Source: NIC37A-2 sp050289625 | GTDB lineage: Bacteria; Myxococcota_A; Polyangia; Polyangiales; Polyangiaceae | Direction: 5' to 3' | Assembly: GCA_050289625.1 (NCBI GenBank) | Contig: JBNKGC010000003.1 | Span: 1 to 64,000, forward strand | DNA: 64,000 bases | In this document: positions 58,831 to 64,000 of the stretch, one piece after another | How positions within the stretch are numbered: the stretch's first letter is position 1 | Layout of the letters: every line of letters begins with the position of its first letter | Notes under the pieces: generated by a model | What the model was told of the DNA's origin: nothing | The model's input: the letters and a program-made list of their open reading frames with translations, nothing else | Databases searched by the model: none | Position numbers and translations under genes: made by a program

Positions 58831-60024
58831 TCACTTCACGTCGACGTAGAAGTCTTCTGTTTCGAGGTTCGTTACCGGGCCGTTCCACACCTCGAAGCCG
58901 ATCGCGACGCTGAGGATCTCGGAGCCGGGCAGGTTGTACCCGCGGCTGATAGCGTCGTTGTAGACCTTCATCACGTCGAACTCGAGTTCGCTCCAGTCGT
59001 CGCCTTCAGGGCGCACGTAGTTGACGATTGGGTGACCGTTCACGTCTCCGGTCCAGATGCTCCAAGAGCCAGGAAGGCCGTTGACAGTTGCCCCCGCCGT
59101 AGCGGCCCTGCCTGCAGGCTGCTGGCGGAGTGGATCCCGCAGCCAGACCATGAGGTACGCAGAAAGGCTTCCCCCGTTGCCGAGCCAAATGTCCCATGCG
59201 GCGTTGTATTCGCCACTGTTTCCGTTCGCGTTCCAGCGCCAGCCAGTATTGACCTGGGTCAGGGAGCTGATCGGCGCGGGAAGACCGCACGAGCCCGCCG
59301 ACCGCTTGGGCGGATCCGAATACTGGCCGCAGAACATGGTCGGGTATCCGGCGGGGGAGAAGTCGCTGCCCTGCGTCCCGTTCAGGGACTGCACGATGAA
59401 CGAAGTTCCGTTCCACGAAATCTGATGGCTCTGCCAGCCGGTGCCCCAGCCGTTCGCAATGAATTTGTAACCGACGCCGTTGCGATAGATGTCGCCCTCC
59501 GCATATTGCGCCGCGGTGTTGCCGGCTCCCTGATACTGCGCCATCCCCAGCTGCGGCGGAACGTCGGGATCGGTGCCGCCCGTGCCGCCGGTACCCGGGT
59601 CGGTCCCACCCGTTGCCGTAGCACCGCCGCTACCCGTGGTGCCACCCGTTGCAGCCACTGCGTGGCAATCGGTCAACATGCCGCTGGCGACGAGGAGGCT
59701 CGAAATGAAGTCGGCGACGCCGTCGCCATTCGTGTCGATCGCGTCGAAGATCCCGTCGCAGTCCGTGTCGAGCGCGACGGCGTCCGGCTGACCGTCGCCG
59801 TTCGTGTCCACACCGAAACCGTCGACGGTGCCGTCCTGGTTCAGATCGATCTGATCGGCCGCGCCGTCACGATCGACGTCCGTCGTGGTTCCCAAGTCGT
59901 CGGCGATGTTGTTGCCGTCGCTGTCCGGCCCCTGTGGCCCATTGTCCGTTTGGGTGGTGCAGGCCACCGCGACGGCGAGAGTCGAAAGGGACGCGAGGGC
60001 GGGAAGGAATGTTCGTCGAATCAT
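58831..60024 (-). CDS. GH12-like lipoprotein with calcium-type repeats, nucleophile probably lost
   Basis: A 397-residue lipoprotein (lipobox Cys22). Residues about 32-108 hold six DxDxDG-type calcium repeats (DVDRDGAADQID, DTNGDGQPDAV and others), followed by a Gly/Thr linker to about 155. Residues about 160-397 resemble the GH12 glucanase fold: NGWGTGWQSH, YLMVWLRDPLRQQPAGR, GSWSIWTGD and IGFEVWNGPVTNLETEDFYV. In GH12 the MIWL motif is preceded by the nucleophile Glu (E-x-M-I-W); here the aligned residue is Tyr290. The acid/base Glu378 in GFEVW is retained. The protein may therefore bind rather than cleave beta-glucan. The GH12 assignment is inference. Confidence 0.7.
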   Translation of the reverse strand: MIRRTFLPALASLSTLAVAVACTTQTDNGPQGPDSDGNNIADDLGTTTDVDRDGAADQIDLNQDGTVDGFGVDTNGDGQPDAVALDTDCDGIFDAIDTNGDGVADFISSLLVASGMLTDCHAVAATGGTTGSGGATATGGTDPGTGGTGGTDPDVPPQLGMAQYQGAGNTAAQYAEGDIYRNGVGYKFIANGWGTGWQSHQISWNGTSFIVQSLNGTQGSDFSPAGYPTMFCGQYSDPPKRSAGSCGLPAPISSLTQVNTGWRWNANGNSGEYNAAWDIWLGNGGSLSAYLMVWLRDPLRQQPAGRAATAGATVNGLPGSWSIWTGDVNGHPIVNYVRPEGDDWSELEFDVMKVYNDAISRGYNLPGSEILSVAIGFEVWNGPVTNLETEDFYVDVK

Positions 60025-60348
60025 GTTCTAGTCAGGGCTCGTAAGAGGAAGCGCTACCGGTCTAGCAGTGTAGCGTGACGGCGGCCATTCATTGCGAGAG
60101 CAGCCCCTTCCGCGCTGTCCTGAAATCACCCTCGGTCCTGGAATTTTCGCGTCGAGGTCGAACGACAGGATCAACCGGACGGTTCTTCGCACAGACAACT
60201 GAGCCCCGACTCACGCGCAACGTGCTTGCTACTTCGTCCAAGCGCATGCGACGTTCGAAGCCGTGGGTGATCGAGCGCGGCCCCTGCTTACGGAGCCGGG
60301 CGAAAGCAATCGGCGCCAGCGGAGGCGCGCATCAACCTGAAAGGACCC
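60025..60348. other. divergent intergenic region between GH12-like and LPMO-like genes
   Basis: No credible gene. Promoters for both divergent genes should lie here. Just upstream of 60349 is a GGACCC, and an AAAGGA serves as the ribosome-binding site of the LPMO-like gene. Confidence 0.5.
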
Positions 60349-61290
60349 ATGCGACTCGGCACACGTTCTACCGCGGCCACCTCGGCCTCCCCCCACCGTC
60401 GACTGACGAAGTCACGACGACGCCCCGCCGCTCCTCCAGTCTGGGCAACGCTCATCGGAACGGCCCTCCTGGTCTCTGCGGCTGATGCGAACGCACACGT
60501 TCGTTTGATCTACCCGACGTCGCGACACCCCGTTCCCGACACCGAAGACTCGTCGAACGTGAAAGACTTTCCGTGCGGCCAGGCTGGCGACTCTCGCACG
60601 ACCGATCCCAATCGCATCACGGTCTTCGAACCGGGTGAAACGATCACGGTGCACTTCCGGGAGACAGTCGAACACCTCGGACACTTCCGCATCGCGCTCG
60701 ATCTCGACGGTCAGGACGACTTCGAAGATCCCGCCTCCGTCAATGACATCGAGCTCGATCCTGTCCTTCCAGTGCTCGTCGATGGCATCGAAGATGCGGT
60801 CGGTCCGGCGGACTACGAGCAGATCATCACGCTTCCCGACGTGGAGTGTGAAAACTGCACCCTGCAGCTGATGCAGATCATGTCCGAGCGCCCGGCGGCG
60901 CCGTTCTACTACCAGTGCGCAGACATCGCGATCCGGGCCGGAGCCTCGAGTGGCATGGGCGGCGAGGGTCCAGGAGCCGGCACGGGAGGCACATTGGGAA
61001 CCGGGGGCGCCTTCGGAACCGGCGGAGCGATCGGAACCGGCGGAGCAGCGACGGGAACCGGCGGACTGACAGCGACCGGAGGTAGCGACGGGTTTTCGAC
61101 GGACTCGATGACTGGCGGAGGGGGCTCCTCCTCTGAGGGGGGATGTTCGTTCAGCCCGACCGCCGCTCGCTCGGCGCGATTCGCGGCCCTCGCCACGCTG
61201 CTCCTGGTCGGCTCGGGTGCGCTGCGCCGACGCCGCCGCGATGCGGGCGACGAACACAACGACGCACTACGGGGTGATCGCTCGCGCTGA
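60349..61290 (+). CDS. LPMO-like polysaccharide monooxygenase-like protein with MYXO-CTERM tail
   Basis: A 313-residue exported protein resembling the SCE4755-type polysaccharide monooxygenase-like family. The signal peptide ends ADANA, so the mature N-terminus is His50. This is the first half of a copper histidine brace, with His112 (HLGHFRIALDLDG) as the second. The FYYQCADI stretch near residue 187 resembles the axial-ligand region of LPMOs. The C-terminal third is Gly/Thr-rich, then a Cys, a hydrophobic segment (FAALATLLLVGSGAL) and RRRRR, the MYXO-CTERM surface-anchoring pattern. It should oxidise polysaccharide at the cell surface; substrate unknown. Confidence 0.82.
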   Translation: MRLGTRSTAATSASPHRRLTKSRRRPAAPPVWATLIGTALLVSAADANAHVRLIYPTSRHPVPDTEDSSNVKDFPCGQAGDSRTTDPNRITVFEPGETITVHFRETVEHLGHFRIALDLDGQDDFEDPASVNDIELDPVLPVLVDGIEDAVGPADYEQIITLPDVECENCTLQLMQIMSERPAAPFYYQCADIAIRAGASSGMGGEGPGAGTGGTLGTGGAFGTGGAIGTGGAATGTGGLTATGGSDGFSTDSMTGGGGSSSEGGCSFSPTAARSARFAALATLLLVGSGALRRRRRDAGDEHNDALRGDRSR

Positions 61291-61325
61291 TTGCGCTTCC
61301 CCCGGTGGCTCGCGGGAAGCGCGCC

Positions 61326-62726
61326 TCACTCCGGTGCGAGCCGAGACAGCTCGTCGTAGAGAAAGACGTTGGCCGCGATGGCCTTCCTGAAGACGCCCAG
61401 GTGGAGGGATTCGTTCGGACCGTGAGCGCCGGTCTCCGGGTCCATCACGCCGTTCAGGATCAACGGCAGGTGTGCGTACCGCCTCCCGAAGAGCGCAACG
61501 AAGGGAATCGAGCCCCCAATTCCAATCTGGAGCAGAGGCCGCCCCCACGCTCGTTCGTACGCCCGATCGGCCGCGGCAAACGCGGGACCGCGTGGTTCGT
61601 AGAGCCAACTGTCCGCGTGGGCTGGTTTCTCATCCAGCGAGAGGCGCACTCCAGCAGGCACGTCTGCGAGCAAAATCTTTTCGAGCTCGGCGCGGATGTC
61701 CGCGTGGGTCTTGCCGGGAGGAACGCGGATGGACAGGGTCGCTGAAGCGCGCGCCCGGAGGGCGTTCTTGTGCTGATCGGGACGGGGCAGCGTCGTCGAG
61801 AGAATGGTGAGCGCCGGCTGCCGCCAGAGCCACTCGGCAGGCGGGCGCCCGTTTTCCGGCAGAGGGTCGACTCCGTCGAGGAGATGCGCTCCGGATCGGA
61901 TCACCTCGCCCGATAGGGGGACGTCGCGGGCGGCGTTTCTCCAGTCGTCAGCGACTTCACACAGACCGAAGGTCGGGCGCCCGTCGCTGTCGGTCAAACG
62001 CGCGAGCGAGTGCACCAGGGCATTGCCGACGTCGGGCGCCATGTTGCCCCAGAGACCCGAGTGCACGTCCGAAGCGAGCGCCTCACAGATGACTTCGACT
62101 TCGTAGAGGCCGCGAAGCGATGTCGTGAGCCCGGGAATGTCGACAGCAGGATTTTCGCAGTCGGTGAGAACCATCACGTTCGCCTCGAAGTCCGACGGAT
62201 GGGCGTCCATGTAGCGCTCGAGGTTCGGCGATCCGATCTCCTCTTCGCCTTCGATGACGAGCTTCAGGTGAAGGGGAAGATCACCCGCCACCTCGAGCCA
62301 CGCTTCGATCGCGGCGAGGTGGGAAACCCAACCGCCCATGTCGTCTGCGGCCCCTCGGGCGTAAAGGCGCTCACCTCGGCGGGTCGCCTGATGGGGTTCG
62401 GTGGTCCACGCCTCGCCTCGAACGGGCTGAAGATCGAGGTGACCGTAGATGAGCAGGGTCGGCGCGTCCGCCCGCTTCGAACGCCTCTCGGCGAACACGA
62501 GGGGAAGCGCCCCGTCGAGGCTGCGGACCGCCGCTTCGAAGCCAAGCTCGTTCAGATCCGCACGAATTCGCTCGGCCAGCGCGGCCACGTCGTCGTGGTG
62601 CTCTGGCTCGCACGAGATCGCGGGGATCGCGAGGTACGTTCCGAGGGCCTCGACCGCTTTCTCGAACCGCTCGTCGGCTCGGTCCGCAACTCGCTGCGCC
62701 GTATCTTTCGTGTCACCTGCCTGCAT
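61326..62726 (-). CDS. M20-family metallopeptidase
   Basis: A 466-residue dinuclear zinc amidohydrolase of the M20 family (dipeptidase/carboxypeptidase type). The metal ligands are visible: His and Asp in YGHLDLQPV, the bridging Asp in GAADDMGGW, the catalytic Glu pair in EGEEEIGSP, Asp in LTDCENP and the last His in GAHGPNESLHL. The dimerisation domain lies at about 190-320. Length and motifs match cytosolic non-specific dipeptidases. The gene is convergent with the LPMO-like gene and 101 bases from the Sir2 gene. Confidence 0.94.
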   Translation of the reverse strand: MQAGDTKDTAQRVADRADERFEKAVEALGTYLAIPAISCEPEHHDDVAALAERIRADLNELGFEAAVRSLDGALPLVFAERRSKRADAPTLLIYGHLDLQPVRGEAWTTEPHQATRRGERLYARGAADDMGGWVSHLAAIEAWLEVAGDLPLHLKLVIEGEEEIGSPNLERYMDAHPSDFEANVMVLTDCENPAVDIPGLTTSLRGLYEVEVICEALASDVHSGLWGNMAPDVGNALVHSLARLTDSDGRPTFGLCEVADDWRNAARDVPLSGEVIRSGAHLLDGVDPLPENGRPPAEWLWRQPALTILSTTLPRPDQHKNALRARASATLSIRVPPGKTHADIRAELEKILLADVPAGVRLSLDEKPAHADSWLYEPRGPAFAAADRAYERAWGRPLLQIGIGGSIPFVALFGRRYAHLPLILNGVMDPETGAHGPNESLHLGVFRKAIAANVFLYDELSRLAPE

Positions 62727-62827
62727 TCCGTTCGCTCCTTCGCCGGCGGCACTCCCGCCCTATCAGCGCACCCCTCGGGTGGGCGACGCCATCCTTCGCC
62801 GCCGGGGAGTCTACAGCCGGACCTGCG

Positions 62828-63832
62828 CTAGCGCACCGAGGGAGCGATCTCGTCGATACCCGCGCCGCTCACAAGCCCCACCTGCTCGGCGTTCAGCTCG
62901 AGCTCGCGCACTGCCAAGGCGAGCTCCGTCCCCACGTCCCCCTGAACCTTCAGCTCGGCGTACTCGTCGGCCCGCGTTTTCCCGCGATTGACGATGGCGA
63001 TGGGCAGACCGCGTTCGGCGGCGCGCCTCACGAAGCGGTAGCCGGAAAACACCATGAGCGACGATCCGGCAACGAGCATCGCGTCGGTACTCTCGAGCGC
63101 CGCGTAGGCTCGACGCACTCGTTCCGGCGGAACCGTTTCACCGAAGAACACCACGCTCGGCTTGAGGAGCCCGCCGCAATGGTCGCAGTCGACCACTCGG
63201 AAGCGAGCGTAGTCGACCCCGGCCAGATCGGCATCGCCGTCAGGCGCGACTCCACCGCTCAAGGTCACGAAGTCTGGATTGTCCGCCTCCAGGCGCTTCT
63301 GGTGCTCGCTCCGGGACAGCTCCACGCCGCAACTCAGGCACTCCACCGCATCGATGCGACCGTGTAGATCGATGACATCGCGACTACCCGCTCGCTGATG
63401 CAACCCGTCGACGTTCTGAGTCACGAGCAGGGAAAGGCGACCCAAGCGCTCGAGCTTCGCGAGGGCGAAGTGCGCATCGTTCGGCCGCGCTTCGCCGATC
63501 CGTCGAAAGCCTACCAAGCTGCGTGCCCAGTAGCGGCGTCGCACGTGCTCACTCCGCTTGAGATCGGCGTAGGTGATGGGCTGCTGCCGCTTCCACTCCC
63601 CGCGCTCGTCCCGGTAGTCGGGGATGCCGCTGGCGGTGCTGCATCCCGCGCCCGTCAGCACGAAAAGGCGTGAATGCTTCTTGAAAAACGAAGCGAGCGT
63701 CGAGGTCACCTGTGAACTCCCCGCAAGACCACCAGACATCGGAGCTGCGGAATCCACTGCCTCGTCGTTGGAATCCCCCGGGCCCTCTACATGGGCGTCG
63801 GAGGGTCGTCGAGATTCAGTTTGCCGGGACAC
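62828..63832 (-). CDS. Sir2-family NAD-dependent protein deacetylase
   Basis: A 334-residue NAD+-dependent deacetylase of the sirtuin family. The NAD-binding motif GAGCSTASGIPDYR and the TQNVDGLHQRAGS motif are present, as is the catalytic His in DLHGRIDAVE. Four zinc cysteines lie in ECLSC and DCDHC. The residue pattern is similar to the class II sirtuins (SIRT4-like). The first 45 residues are charged and probably disordered; an in-frame ATG at 63739 is an alternative start to GTG 63832. The start overlaps the stop of the heme A synthase fragment by 17 bases. Confidence 0.93.
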   Translation of the reverse strand: MSRQTESRRPSDAHVEGPGDSNDEAVDSAAPMSGGLAGSSQVTSTLASFFKKHSRLFVLTGAGCSTASGIPDYRDERGEWKRQQPITYADLKRSEHVRRRYWARSLVGFRRIGEARPNDAHFALAKLERLGRLSLLVTQNVDGLHQRAGSRDVIDLHGRIDAVECLSCGVELSRSEHQKRLEADNPDFVTLSGGVAPDGDADLAGVDYARFRVVDCDHCGGLLKPSVVFFGETVPPERVRRAYAALESTDAMLVAGSSLMVFSGYRFVRRAAERGLPIAIVNRGKTRADEYAELKVQGDVGTELALAVRELELNAEQVGLVSGAGIDEIAPSVR

Positions 63833-64000
63833 CGCTCCCGAAAGAGATTTGCTTCCCGCTCCTCGGAGGGCAAGCGGCCACGCGCAGAGACAGCAAAATC
63901 CAGCCCAACCAGACGAAGACGGCTACGGCCAGGTGAATCACCTGGAGCCAGCCCGGCGCCGAAAGCGCCACGTTGACAACGCCCAGCCCGACCTGAACGA
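63816..64000 (-). CDS. ctaA: C-terminal fragment of probable heme A synthase (CtaA/COX15)
   Basis: The last 60 residues of a membrane protein running off the window end. They comprise two hydrophobic segments, VQVGLGVVNVALSAPGW and LQVIHLAVAVFVWLGWILLSL, then a short basic tail. The glycine pattern and the His in IHLAVA (heme-ligand position) match the C-terminal end of CtaA/COX15, the enzyme that converts heme O to heme A for cytochrome oxidase. Assignment rests on this short segment, so it is tentative. It overlaps the Sir2 start by 17 bases. Confidence 0.6.
   Translation of the reverse strand, partial: VQVGLGVVNVALSAPGWLQVIHLAVAVFVWLGWILLSLRVAACPPRSGKQISFGSGVPAN

Overview
The window looks like chromosomal DNA of a myxobacterium (Myxococcota, probably Polyangiales, near Sorangium/Polyangium/Chondromyces). 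By eye the DNA is about two-thirds G+C with G/C-rich third codon positions. Myxobacterial hallmarks are a secreted LPMO-like protein with a MYXO-CTERM-type tail, an MXAN_5187-like membrane sensor, an FHA-GAF-sigma54 activator, many Gly/Ser-rich lipoproteins, and a light-type carotenoid operon ending in a CarA/CarH-type regulator. I saw no tRNA, rRNA, insertion sequence, prophage or CRISPR array.

Layout. 15-1075: two tandem paralogous lipoproteins. 1191-10094 (minus): complex I genes nuoE-F-J-K-L-M-N, mostly overlapping by a few bases; nuoA-D and nuoG-I are absent. NuoL carries a C-terminal periplasmic-looking PKD-like extension. 10558-12203 (plus): zinc-ribbon/DUF4234 protein with repeated KGTM-GVAPP motifs, then a DUF2752 protein. 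12323-15408 (minus): a beta-propeller/di-heme cytochrome lipoprotein and an unknown lipoprotein with long poly-C tracts. 15657-17581: ychF and an amidotransferase. 17660-22379 (plus): 5'-nucleotidase, ExbB-ExbD-TonB and a cyclic-nucleotide-binding protein. 22763-27039 (plus): lexA, then three envelope proteins ending at a strong terminator. 27218-31602 (minus): family-4 uracil-DNA glycosylase, trxB, the MXAN_5187-like sensor and a cupredoxin-like exported protein.

31603-32673 is a long gene-poor stretch. It holds a plausible orphan small transcription unit (promoter, 30-codon ORF or sRNA, terminator), a perfect 19-bp inverted repeat and REP-like palindromes. 32674-35163 is a standalone PglZ-like phosphatase-superfamily protein with a long acidic linker.

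35376-41523 (minus) is a carotenoid operon: crtY-crtE-crtI-crtB-membrane protein-carH. It diverges across a short shared promoter from a tightly overlapping plus-strand operon (41602-45666) of ABC-2 exporter, DUF3047 protein and UGT-type glycosyltransferase. Together these look like a light-controlled carotenoid module with possible glycosylation and export. The His-rich membrane protein inside the crt operon has no family I recognise.

45798-50800: a TPP-dependent enzyme, the FHA-GAF-sigma54 activator and a Gly-rich membrane protein. 50966-56283: gpsA, a lipoprotein, lepB, a small membrane protein and a PfkB kinase. 56319-57134: an EAL phosphodiesterase. 57437-61290: three exported proteins with a polysaccharide theme (CBM-like lipoprotein, GH12-like lipoprotein with calcium-type repeats, LPMO-like protein). 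61326-64000: an M20 peptidase, a Sir2 deacetylase and the C-terminal end of a probable heme A synthase.

The features most worth following up are the carotenoid/exporter divergon with its unknown membrane protein, the PglZ-like orphan, the NuoL PKD-like extension, the orphan small transcript and the polysaccharide-related exported proteins.
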